DNA of 64,000 nucleotides from Anoplopoma fimbria. Its lineage: Eukaryota; Chordata; Actinopteri; Perciformes; Anoplopomatidae. The notes below the pieces were generated by a model that made no database searches, was not told where the DNA came from, and saw only the letters and a list, made by a program, of their open reading frames with translations. Positions 41,136 to 50,699 of this stretch are shown here, piece after piece. Every line of letters begins with the position of its first letter. Positions within the stretch are counted from its first letter, which is position 1. The translations under genes and the position numbers were made by a program. The stretch is from contig NC_072452.1 of NCBI RefSeq assembly GCF_027596085.1, forward strand, positions 5,328,814 through 5,392,813, read 5' to 3'.

Positions 41136-41168
41136 GAAACGTATTTGTTGCACAAATCCGGGGGCGGC
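41136..41168 (+). promoter_or_regulatory. polypurine-tract candidate before the forward LTR
   Basis: CCGGGGGCGGC lies directly before the TGTTAG start of the LTR at 41169, where a plus-strand primer site is expected. It is short and not purely purine. Confidence 0.4.
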
Positions 41169-41609
41169 TGTTAGAAACTGCAGGCCGATTGCCCTCCTCT
41201 CCACAAGAGGCACCAAGAGATGTTCACTTCACTTATGGTAGAACCTCCCATGTTATAAATAGAGGCCTAGGTGAGGACTTCCTCCTCTTTGTCTCCAAAC
41301 ACCTTCACCATGATAGTGTCTGTGTTCCATGTGTCTTTTGAATTACCTTCAATGTAAGTAGCAATTTATTTCTATTATTGGATTTATGACACATTTCAGA
41401 TGATGAACGGATCATCTTAGAATCTAATTTGTTTGTAAGATTATGATTTGCGCAAGATGTTGTAATCTCTTTCTTTCTTCATGTAGAACATGGAACCATG
41501 ATCAGCAATAACCTTCAAAATAACTTCCTGGCAAAATAAACGGCACAAGTGACTGCAACCTTGTTTCCTGGTGGTTTGTGGCTCCAGTTAGAACTTTAAA
41601 TCCATAACA
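41169..41609 (+). repeat. BEL/Pao LTR, full length, forward orientation
   Basis: 441 bp from TGTTAGAAACTGC to CCATAACA. It contains TTATAAATAGAGGCC near 41256 (TATA-like) and an AATAAA-type signal within GCAAAATAAACGG near 41533. It stands at once after an integrase and before a gag gene, so it serves as the 3' LTR of one segment and the 5' LTR of the next. Confidence 0.93.
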
Positions 41610-41611
41610 AA

Positions 41612-41630
41612 TGGTCCTTTGAGCCGGATA
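41612..41630 (+). promoter_or_regulatory. primer-binding-site candidate
   Basis: TGGTCCTTTGAGCCGGATA starts two to three bases after the LTR end with the TGG typical of tRNA-primed sites. The tRNA was not identified. Confidence 0.45.
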
Positions 41631-41658
41631 CTGAGCCACACTCCACACATTGACCGAA

Positions 41659-42809
41659 ATGGCTGATTCAGAGACTGATGGCATTATGCCTACAGATGAG
41701 GCCACTACTGAAGTTAAGGCTCCTTCTGTTAGGAGCATGGATGGATCCCAAGGTGTAATTGACTCAACCCACCTCTACATGGAAGAGGCCACCCCAGAAT
41801 TGTCACAAACCACACCTAGGCCATCTCCACCTGCTAAAACCCTCACAAAGCCAATCAGTCATGAACCAGGGGCTAGACCTAAACGAGATCGGTGCCCCCC
41901 CTGACTACTATGGGATTCATATGTCACAGCGGAAGACAATTTCACGATCCCATGGTTCACGTAGTTCTTACAGTAAGAGGACTCATTACACTAATTCAGC
42001 CTCTAGTCTCCCTACACACTCTCGTGTTAGTAGGGGTTCCAGGAGCAGCCATGCTTCTAATTTGAGTGATCTCCAAGTCAGCATTCTCGAGGAGAAGGGA
42101 AGGAGGGATCAACTGGAGGAGCTTAGAAGACAAAGAAAAGAAGATACAGAGCTTGATGAGCAATGTATATATATTGATGAGAAAGCCAGAGCAGCCCAGC
42201 ATAGACAAGAAGATGCACACAAGGAGAGAGAGAGAATTGTCAGACAGGTTGATATGAACCGACGCATTCGTATCAAAGAACAAGAGCTTGAGTCGGCCCA
42301 GCTAGTTTCGAGTTTTATTAGACAGAATCTCTCCGAAGACGAAGGCCTTGCTGGAGCCTCTGCTCCTATTCCCTCATCTCATCATGGGAATGGAGCTACC
42401 ACTTCCTTTTTGATCTGCCTCCCTCCAGGATATTCACTCCTGCCCCCCAAACTTGATGTATGCTGACTCTCATTCTCATTCTGCTTTAACTCCCGGAGGA
42501 CTACTTGGAGCCTCTCAGACACTTCCTATGCCCCAAACAATACAGCAGAGCTTAGGGCCTGTCCAGGCTCACTCTTTGCCCCCTGTAGCCACTGCTCAAG
42601 CGCCACTGTTACCTATTTCCCATGTGTCTGCCCAGACTTTACACTCCTTCAGTCACCATACACCTGCCAAGGTAATACCTTCTTCCCTGCCTTTTCACCG
42701 TGTACCTGCATCTCCGGTCACTGTCCAAGCCCCTAGTTATGTAGCATCGATGCCTGGCCATGGACAGCCCACTTTCACTGGTACTCTTCCTCCAATGCAA
42801 GTCATGTAG
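41659..42809 (+). pseudogene. BEL/Pao gag, N-terminal region, frameshifted
   Basis: The ATG at 41659 opens MADSETDGIMPTDEATTEVK. The frame breaks in a C-run near 41892-41898, and reading goes on in a second frame with a long charged coiled-coil (about 42080-42320: LEELRRQRKEDTELDEQ and ERERIVRQVDMNRRIRIKEQ). A second C-run near 42441 shifts to a third frame rich in Pro, Ser and Gln. The region precedes the conserved Pao gag core, which lies beyond the TIR element at 44330. Confidence 0.75.
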
Positions 42810-42830
42810 TCAGCTGCAAATATGACTTGA

Positions 42831-44282
42831 CCTCAAAAATTCTAACAAAAGGTTTCTCAGTGGTTTACAGTAGTATCAGATGTACTTAAAAACATACTAA
42901 AAGTTTACCAAAGTTTGACTCCAAGAAAGGCCCCATTTTCAAAATGGCCGCCGTCAGGTCCTTTAAAATGACTTTGTACACTTGCATTGTTGATCCCATC
43001 AGCTCCCTTCTGGAGAACCTCAACCACATCAGAGCCATCGCTTAAGTTTTTACTGCAAATGGGGCAAGTTTCTTGATTTATGTGACTCATGGTCAAAATT
43101 GCATTTGGAGTGTACTCTTTGAAACTAATTCAACAATGCCATCCTCTCTTAACACACTGGCCCTTTTCATGTGTTGGAAATCTGTCCAATGTTCTTTTGA
43201 CACGCCCATAAAATGACACTAAGCATTTGTCTGAGAATAAGACATGTGTGCTGTAATACAGTATAATTAGTATTTTGTTATTTTATTGCCTGTTTTTTTC
43301 TGAATGCTTGTTTGATGGACTGAGTGTTTTTTACATTGAATGTCAAGTCTGTGTTTTAGCAAAGAAAGGTAAATGTCTAAAAACACGTACTGAGTAGGAG
43401 TTACATGACATAGGCTAAATCGTTTACATCTCTGGTTCACCCCAAACAAACATGTTTTCCAAGACTGGGCCTGTCCCAAGGAGAAATAGTATTACCTTGT
43501 GACCTAAACAGCATGCACATTTAAACATTCACAATCGTGAAAGCAAGGACATATAGAAGACGGCTAGCCAATTGCTATTAAATCCGGTTAGCATCATTAG
43601 CATTGGTTAAAAACTCTTCCATTCAAGTTGACTGATCACCTCAATACCAATGTTTTCCAAGAAAGAAAAACTATTACCATGAAACTTAAACAGCATGCAC
43701 ATTTAAACATTCACAATCGTGAAAGCAAGGACATCACATAGCTATAGAAGACGGCTAGCTAAATTGCTATTAAATCCGGTTAGCATCATTAGCATTTGTT
43801 TAAAACTCTTGCGTTCAAGTTGACTGATCATCTCAATATCAATGTTTTCCCAGACTTAAAAGTCTTGCACATGCCCCCCCCCCCCCCCCCCAAAAAAAAA
43901 AAACATTAAGGTAGGCCTATGTATCGAACTGTGGGTCAAACATTGTGATACAAACCAAATTGTGAGATTGGTGTACCGTTACAGCCCTAGTAATCTCATA
44001 AAATCATGTATTCCATAGGTATATAATTATGCCAGGGCAATTTAAACAAGTCCAATGAATTCCTAGACCCAAAAAACATGGGATTAGACACCAAGATTAC
44101 TTTGCTAGGTAAAAAAAATGAAGCAGTTAGGATATTTCAAGGACTTCCTGCCCATCTTGGACGCCATCTTGAAATTTACAACTTTCTAGTGGTCAAACTT
44201 TGGTAAACTTTTAGTATGTTACTAAGGACACCTAATACTACAAGAAATAGCTGAGAAACCTTTTGTTAGAATTTTTTTGAGG
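42831..44282. mobile_element. 1.45-kb non-autonomous TIR element inserted in the gag
   Basis: The ends are inverted copies over about 85 bp: CCTCAAAAATTCTAACAAAA on the left, with its complement TTTTGTTAGAATTTTTTTGAGG-like end on the right, and ACATACTAAAAGTTTACCAA matched by TTGGTAAACTTTTAGTATGT. No transposase is seen. The interior has a tandem duplication of about 180 bp (43500-43660 and 43690-43850), each copy with ACAGCATGCACATTTAAACA, and a C-run/A-run at 43876-43903. No target duplication could be fixed. Confidence 0.8.
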
Positions 44283-44329
44283 TTAGGTGTTTTTTTTTTT
44301 CATATATGCAGCCGCCTAATGTCATCCCA

Positions 44330-44717
44330 GCAGCCACAATCTGTTTACCCACATTCTCAAGCACCCAATGTCATGGATCTGTTCATAGCCTCAGCTTATG
44401 GAATCCCAAGACCTTCACTTCCTGTGTTTAAGACTGGCCGAGAAAATGATTTTGCCCTCCTTAAAATGGCTCTGGATAACCTCCTTGACAATCATCCCCA
44501 TCTAACTGAGCAATATAAATACCAGGTTCTCTTAGAGCAGCTTAAGCACCCAGGAGCAAACAAATTGGCTAGATCCAGCATGCATGAAAGAACACCATAT
44601 TCCACTGCTCTCCTAGCACTTCAGGAGAAATATGGTCAGCCAAGGCTTCTTGTTCAGAGTGAGATTGGAGCAATATTGAACTCCCCCATTATCCACATTG
44701 GTGATGTAGAAGCCTTT
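44330..44717 (+). pseudogene. BEL/Pao gag core (DUF1759-like) fragment
   Basis: Reads YGIPRPSLPVFKTGRENDFA, ALDNLLDNHPHLTEQYKYQV, LLEQLKHPGANKLARSSM and ALLALQEKYGQPRLLVQSEI. These match the conserved helical gag region of Pao elements, usually followed by a CCHC knuckle, protease and RT. Here it stops at a SINE fragment at 44718; knuckle, protease and RT are gone. Confidence 0.85.
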
Positions 44718-44787
44718 GCCCCGGGTATCGAACCACCGACCCTCTGATTGGAGAACTACCTTGCTCTCCACTACACCACAGCCACAT
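44718..44787 (-). mobile_element. tRNA-like SINE head at the gag/pol deletion junction
   Basis: On the - strand it reads GTGGTGTAGTGGAGAGC (A-box-like) and GGTCGGTGGTTCGATACCCG, which holds the B-box GGTTCGATACC. Only about 70 bp is present, without a SINE body. It lies exactly where about 2 kb of gag-pol is missing. It lacks a proper acceptor stem and CCA-compatible end, so it is not called as a tRNA gene. Confidence 0.75.
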
Positions 44788-44789
44788 CA

Positions 44790-45319
44790 TCAAACCAGAT
44801 TGGTTGTTGGAGAAATGGCAAGCATGGGAGTTTGAGTTGCAGATTCTCCCTGACATTCACTTTCCTCGCTGTTATCTGCCCCCCTCTACTCATACAGCCA
44901 CCTATGAATCCCATCTGCATGTATTCTGTGATGCCTCCGAACGTGTGTACGGCGCTGTTGCCTACCTTCTGACCAAAGACAAACATGACCACACCCATGT
45001 CAGTTTCATCATGGCCAGGTCTCGTGTTGCCCCTAAACGCCAGCTGTCTATCCCCCGACTTGAACTATGTGCAGCCCTATCTGGTGCCCAGTTGACTAAC
45101 CTACTCAAGACTGAACTCACTATTCCATTACAATCAGTGACCCTCTGGACAGATTCTACAACAGTCCTGTCATGGCTAACATCCGACTCTTGTCGTTACA
45201 AGGTGTTTGTTGGTACAAGAGTAGCTGAGATACAGAATCTGACTAGCACAAAGAGTTGGAAATATGTTGATTCCAAGAATAATCCAGCTGATGACCTGAC
45301 ACGGGAAAAACCCTCCTAG
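44790..45319 (+). pseudogene. BEL/Pao RNase H region
   Basis: Reads LEKWQAWEFELQILPDIHFP, LHVFCDASERVYGAVAYLL (catalytic Asp in FCDAS), PRLELCAALSGAQL (Glu), TLWTDSTTVLSWL (Asp in TDST) and YVDSKNNPADDLTR. This is the RNase H domain that follows RT in Pao pol. The RT itself is deleted. A one-base shift near 45319 ends this frame before the integrase part. Confidence 0.9.
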
Positions 45320-45940
45320 AGCTTTCTCAGCAACACAGATGGAGTCAAGGCCCTCCATTCCTTCTGCTGAACACAAACTATTGGCCAGCCAATCCATGTG
45401 TGCCAGCTGAACCAGAGCCTGTTGAGGAACTAAGAAAATCTATGTTCTGTGGTGCAGTGATGTCAAACGATGCAAGCCTCCCTGATCTGAACAAGTACAG
45501 CAGCTGGGATGATCTGATAAAGGAAACAAAGAATGTGCTCCATGGGGCGGCTGATCACAACTCAAACATAGCCCAGTTTTATGTAAACTCAGAAAAGCAT
45601 CTTCTGCAACAGGCCCAATCAGAGTGTTTCCCTGAGGAATATAATTCCTTTAAGACTGACAAACCCATACCAAAAAGTAGCAAACTCCTCCCCCTGTCTC
45701 CTGAATATGACCCGGATCTCGGCCTCATCAGAGTGGGAGGTCGACTTCAAAGAGCGGAGACCCTTAACCATGATCACATCCATCCAATTATTTTGGATCC
45801 AAAACATCCAATAACCAAACTCATTATCAAGGATTACGATGAGAAACTGCTCCACCCAGGCCCTGAGCGTGTCTTGGGGGAAATCAGACGCAGGTACTGG
45901 ATCCTGCGTGGTCGCCAAGCCATTCGCCAGCATCAACATC
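45320..45940 (+). pseudogene. BEL/Pao integrase, N-terminal part
   Basis: Reads SWDDLIKETKNVL, PEYDPDLGLIRVGGRLQRAE, HPIILDPKHPITKLII, LLHPGPERVLGEIRRRYWIL and RGRQAIRQHQHQ. The HPG and RRRYWI motifs mark the start of the integrase zinc-binding region. The match stops at 45940, just before the two Cys expected next, and an LTR fragment in reverse orientation follows. The remaining integrase lies upstream at 40174. Confidence 0.88.
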
Positions 45941-46168
45941 AAATGTGTCATAAATCCAATAATAGAAATAAATTGCTACTTATATTGAAGGTAATTCAAA
46001 AGACACATGGAACACAGACACTGTCATGGTGAAGGTGTTTGGAGACAAAGAGTAGGAAGTCCTCACCTAGGCCTCTATTTATAACATGGGAGGTTCTACC
46101 ATAAGTGAAGTGAACATCTCTTGGTGCCTCTTGTGGAGAGGAGGGCAATCGGCCTGCAGTTTCTAACA
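45941..46168 (-). repeat. BEL/Pao LTR, partial, reverse orientation
   Basis: 228 bp matching 39946-40173 in the same orientation with three differences seen. It lacks the first 213 bp of the left copy. Its right end TTTCTAACA is followed by ACAT, matching the four bases before the left LTR. Confidence 0.92.
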
Positions 46169-46764
46169 ACATATAAAACTACCTTATTAGGTACTGTTCT
46201 AGGATGGTACAGTACCTAATAAGGTTGTTTGAGTGCTTTCGTCTGTTTAAATCTACTAAATGTTTAATGATTGTAACTCTGACCTTGTGTGTTATGTTCT
46301 GCTCTTTAAGAACAACTATGACAGAATCCTTTTGTCCCATCCCACCGGGAGAACAGATTTATTAAAACATTGACATTACGACTCTCTGCCGCCTCACTCG
46401 TGAGTCACACATTAAACAAGTCCGTGTTGCACCATAAACTTAAACAATAGTTCCTATTGTTACATTGTTGACCTCGTCTCCATCATCATTACTTTTCATA
46501 TATTGTTTGTGATATAATAAATTCATATACTGAAGCATTCATATGTTGAAACCACTTTCTACAGACTGAATCATAAACGTTCTGTTATCCTGGTTAGCTT
46601 GTTGTCATATTGTTTATCGTGTTAAGTGTAGATGTGTTCAACTTAACGTAGAGCTAACGTTAGTAAGTTCATAGTAAAAATAAAATGACTGAATAAATTC
46701 ACACAATGCTGGCAGGAGTGTCCATAATCAAAGGTAACATAATCATTCATTCACACATTTATCA
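46169..46764. other. sequence right of the BEL/Pao insertion
   Basis: Starts with the second half of the palindrome, then repeats TGTTCTAGGATGGTACAGTA from 39688 as a direct copy at about 46196. The remainder is AT-rich. A stretch near 46330-46430 (ATTAAAACATTGACATTACG) resembles an LTR end, but no partner was found. Confidence 0.5.
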
Positions 46765-47001
46765 GCGTACTTGATCTCTTCTACACCATCTTTACCGACC
46801 TTGAGAGAGAAGGCCTTCTCAACCCTGAAAAGGATATGTATCTCTATGCTCTGCACTGGTGCTTTGTACCCCATATACAGAAACACCTTCAGTTTCTCCA
46901 GCATGGCTGGAACTGCCACCGACTACGCACTGAGGGAAACCAGTCCCTCTACATCTGTGGACTCATCATGATCATGAGGCACAGCAGCACCCAATACAGG
47001 T
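46765..47001 (+). pseudogene. integrase-core-like exon fragment
   Basis: After an acceptor-like TTTATCAG it reads LDLFYTIFTDLEREGLLNPE, then YLYALHWCFVPHIQKHLQFL, GWNCHRLRTEGNQSLY and MIMRHSSTQ, ending at ACAGGTTAG, a plausible donor. The pattern (ALHxxFxPxI...FxxxWNxHxxRTEGNxSxxQL) is that of the end of the integrase core in fish transposon-derived, sometimes domesticated, genes. Only one exon is visible. It could be a gene relic or part of a gene continuing beyond the repeats. Confidence 0.55.
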
Positions 47002-47299
47002 TAGAATTTATTCAGTCATTTTATTGTTACTATGAACTTACTACATGGGACATTGTCAACATTAAACCTACTTTATCCAACATTACACACATTTTAATTG
47101 TAAATAATACAGGGAAGGTCCATTCCAAAGTGCATGTATAAGAAGCATGATGTAACTAATGGAGAGGTCTGTAAATGTGATGTATATCTTAAATTCTGCA
47201 TATCATGGGCACTTTCAAAACTTCAATAAGGTGTTGCAACAATTTTGTTATCAAACGAGGAGCAGTGTTTTACAGAGAACATTTTACATCGTAGCTCTC

Positions 47300-49080
47300 T
47301 GCTCCCTATATTAACTCATTACGAACGTCTTCTTAGACCACGTCTCACCGAACTCTTTAAAGACACACTGCACACACACAGTTTCTGTCTCCACACTGTG
47401 TTAGCTCTCCCGCTTAGCTTCTTTCTGTTCAGTATTTTGACACAGTGTGGGTAGACAGCTTTCCCGTTAGTGGAGTGTATGTTCATCACCTTACCCTTTG
47501 TTCCAGTCAGTAAGGGTCCAGAGAACCCGTTCAGGTCTGGAACAAAGCCCAGCTCTGGAAAGGGGTCGGTAGAATCGGGCCTTTCCTCTCCTCTGCCGTA
47601 CTCCTGCAGCATGTTGACCAGCGGCTCCTCTAACAGCCAGTGCAGCGAGAGAGCAGGTTCCAGTCTCCTGGCCCCGTTCACCAGTCCATTAAAACAGTTC
47701 CAGACCTTAAAAAGTGAGGTAGTCCACACAGTTTAAAAGGGTTAAAATCCATTAAAAAGAGTGCGGTGTCTACTCCCAGACCAGCTGCCTTCCTTAAAAT
47801 ACAGTTTGTTGTGTCTCTCCAGACCACATCTGTTGGACCTGTGAGGTATCTCTGGATGAACTGGAACCTGAAGGTTGCCACCCTGCTGTCGATGTGGACC
47901 AGACCCTGTCCCCCCTCCTCCTTCGGTAGAAACAACACACTCTGGAGGACCCAGTGCAGTCTGTCCCAGAAGAAGTCCACCAGTATGGACTGTAGTCTGT
48001 TAGTGAGGCCTTTAGGTGGCTCCATACAGGCCAGCCTGAACCACAGAGCAGAAGCCACCAGATTGTTAATGGTCAGAGTCCTGCCTCTGTAGGACATCTG
48101 TGGCTTCAGACACTTCCATCTTGCCAGTCTCCCTGCCGTCTTTTCGACCACTTCCTCCCAGTTATTCTATACTATGTTCTTGTTTCCTAAGAAAACACCA
48201 AGATATTTAAAACCATCTTTTTTCTATGTCAACCCCCTGGTAGACTGGGTAGCCCCCCCCCAGCACTGCCAGTGCTTCACTCTTTGCCCAGTTCACCTTA
48301 GCAAATGAAACGGATCCAAAGTCTTTGACGATCATGCCTTAAAATTTACATCACATAATAAAGCTGTGTTAAAATGCCAGTATGCGCTTTTAGGTTTTAA
48401 GTTATTGATTAAAACGTTGCACAGAACCAGAGCGTGATCAGTAAAACCAACAGGCACCATGCTGTACTTTTTAAAAATGCTAAAATGGTGTTTAAAGCAA
48501 TAAAAGCTGTCTAGTCTAGCAGGGAACTAAAACTCCCTCTAGCGTGAGTCCAGGTATACTGCCTCTTGTCCCCGTTGGTTCTCCTCCACACATCCACTAA
48601 CTGGTGGTGCTGCAGCCTCAGAGTCCTCTGAGATGCTGGGTGTGGCTCCAGGTGGTTTCTGTCAACACAATCATCTTCAGTGCAGTTAAAATCTCCTCCT
48701 AAAAATAACAAGTCCTCCACATTCACTCTGCTTAGAACGCTGCTTAGAACCTTTAAGAACCTACTCGGTCAGGTCCAGAAACCGGAGCGTAAACGTTCAT
48801 AAAAGCAAAGTTAAAATGCTCAACCATGACCCTCCCCATCAGCAGTCTGCCCTCCACCACCTGCTCCACCTCCACCACCTGCTCCACCTCCAAGGCCTCC
48901 GGTGAGAAGCTCTTTGAAAAGAGGATTCCCACCCCCCCACTGGTGGTGCTCCTGTGGCTCAGCACCTCCTCCCCCCCCTCGTCTGGTTGGCCGTGTCACT
49001 GTGTGTTTCCTGCACAAACATGAGGTCACTCTTTTTGATTTCCATCAGCTGAACAGCAGAGACTCTTCTTTTCATCCCTC
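47300..49080 (-). pseudogene. Tx1-like LINE ORF2: endonuclease plus C-terminal part, RT core deleted
   Basis: Going leftwards on the - strand: SGGVGILFSKSF, MNVYAPVSGPD, LLFLGGDFNCTEDDCVDRN (APE endonuclease), RRTNGDKRQYTWTHARG, then after a frame change YSMVPVGFTDHALVLCNVLI down to about 48350. The text then jumps to FAKVNWAKSEALAV near 48290, a post-catalytic region. It continues with GRLARWKCLKPQMSYRGRTL and INNLVASALWFRLACMEPPK and ends near 47300 (ANTVWRQKL). The fingers/palm with the FADD box are missing. Several frame breaks occur. Confidence 0.85.
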
Positions 49081-49431
49081 GCTCCGTTAATGTTCAGCGT
49101 GCTGATGTTTAAAAGACTCATGTTTAAAAAGATAAAAAACAAACATTATTACTGGGTGTCTAGGCTGAGAGACTCTATTCTTCATCATAGTCATCATCGT
49201 TACTGTTGTTCCTCCCGTTCACTAAAGCCTCCTCTGCCTTTGCTGCTCATGAGCAGCCGGGCAGAGTTAGAGAGACTCTCCTTATCAGAGAAGTAGTCCT
49301 CTACTTTAACTCCCTTCATGGTTTTGGTTTTTTGTAGGAAACCTTGGATTTTTCCCACACTGTAATTCTTGGTTCTCTTCTGGCTGTTGGCCAGACAATC
49401 AGAGGATTCACTGTCAGCAGCAGCTGAGTCC

Positions 49432-49620
49432 TCCTCCATACTGGACCCAGACTCTGCTGCTCCTCTTCCTCCTCCATACTGGACCCAGACTCTGCTGCTC
49501 CTCTTCCTCCTCCATACTGGACCCAGACTCTGCTGCGCCTCTTCCTCCTCCATACTGGACCCAGACTCTGCTGCTCCTCTTCCTCCTCCATACTGGACCC
49601 AGACTCTGCTGCTCCTCGTC
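49432..49620. repeat. 38-bp coding minisatellite
   Basis: Five copies of a 38-bp unit containing CCATACTGGACCCAGACTCT and GCTGCTCCTCTTCCTC. As 38 is not divisible by three, successive copies are read in three different frames, yet no stop arises on the - strand. Confidence 0.95.
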
Positions 49621-49889
49621 CTCCTCTCATTGTCCTTGTCGTTCCTCTCTTTGCCTGAGAACCCCCACCAGTGCTCAGTTTTCCTTTTCAGACGGGGGAC
49701 TTTGAGCTCCTCCTCTTCCTCCTCCTCTTCCTCGTCCTCCTCACTACCTGTCATCAACACATCATTTACAATTGTTTCCTTTTCACAATTTTCCTTTTGT
49801 TTCACTGTTTCCTGCCTCATACCTGTCTCCACCTGTCCCCCTTTACTCACCTGACTTTCTTTCTGGATTTTATCACCCACCTCATTAAA

Positions 49890-50110
49890 CTGCTGGACCT
49901 CACCTGTCTCCTCCTGTCCTCCCTCACCTGTCCCCTCCTGTCCTCCCTCACTCACCTGGCCTACCTGTCTGACCTCACCTGTCCCCTCCTGTCCTCCCTC
50001 ACCTGTCTGTCTGACCTCACCTGTCCCCTCCTGTCCTCCCTCACCTACCTGTCTGACCTCACCTGTCTCCTCCTGTCCTCTCTCACTCACCTGGCCTACC
50101 TGTTGGCCCC
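49890..50110. repeat. CACCTGTC/CTCCTGTCCTCCCTCAC coding repeat
   Basis: Irregular tandem copies of CTCACCTGTCCCCTCCTGTC with insertions, encoding Gly/Gln/Glu-rich protein on the - strand. Confidence 0.9.
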
Positions 50111-50520
50111 CTGCTGGTGGCGGCTGGTTTTTTTCAGGACATGCTCTGGCTAGATGTCCCTCTTTTCCACATTTGAAACACTTCATGTTTCCAGAAGTGA
50201 CAAAAATAATATAGTCAAAATCATCTATTTTCAGTTTGAGCAGCAGATTGAGATCCTCGTTCCTGTTGTTGAGGATCATGTGAACCTGTCTCCTGTGAGA
50301 GACGACATGTTTTAACAGAGGAGACCTCCATCCTGAGGAGACTTTCCTGATGGAGACACTACTTTACCGTGTCTGGATCCCTGATCAGAGTCTCATCTCT
50401 GATGAATGGGGGACGTTGGATAAAGTGACTCTAACAGCCGGTGTAGCGAGCGGCAGAACCGGAACGAGCGTCTGGTTCACCACGATCCCGTTCACTACAC
50501 CGTGTTAACCTTATCCACGC

Positions 50521-50609
50521 TGTCAACAAATATCACCACTGCGTTATTATATATCAATATATAGATATATAAATATCAACAAATATCACCACTGCGTTAT
50601 TATATATCA

Positions 50610-50662
<53 letters not shown>

Positions 50663-50690
50663 TCAATAAATATCACTGCATAATCACATA
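50521..50690. repeat. AT microsatellite and 60-bp duplication between two LINEs
   Basis: CAACAAATATCACCACTGCG occurs at about 50523 and again at about 50577, followed by TATATATCAATATA and a (TA)n run to 50655. This separates the 5' end of the Tx1-like LINE from the 3' break of the R2-like LINE. Confidence 0.9.
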
Positions 50691-50699
50691 ACAACGACA

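Larger units (their letters stand above)
39733..46168. mobile_element. rearranged BEL/Pao LTR retrotransposon
   Basis: Order along the + strand: full LTR (reverse, 39733-40173), integrase C-terminal part (forward), full LTR (forward, 41169-41609), gag (forward, split by a TIR element), RNase H (forward), integrase N-terminal part (forward), partial LTR (reverse, 45941-46168). The two outer reverse LTRs are flanked by ACAT direct repeats (39729-39732 and 46169-46172). Protease and reverse transcriptase are missing. The LTRs are nearly identical, so the event is recent. Confidence 0.88.
49200..50545 (-). pseudogene. Tx1-like LINE ORF1 with zinc knuckle and coding minisatellites
   Basis: The upstream part (50545-50285, different frame) reads NAVVIFVDSVDKVNTV, VLPLATPAVRVTLSNVPPFI and SLLRMEVSSVKT. 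The main frame then reads MILNNRNEDLNLLLKLKIDD, FDYIIFVTSGNMKCFKCGKE (CCHC knuckle CFKCGKEGHLARAC), then Gln/Gly/Glu-rich repeats (units of GQEGTGEVRQ) and an acidic run, and five copies of a 38-bp repeat. Such ORF1 proteins bind RNA in Tx1/L1-type LINEs. The N-terminus is cut near 50545 by an AT-rich tandem repeat. Confidence 0.85.

Noticed and set aside
44718..44787. Functional tRNA gene
   Set aside because: The A and B boxes are SINE-like, the acceptor stem is not matched, and the piece sits inside a retroelement.
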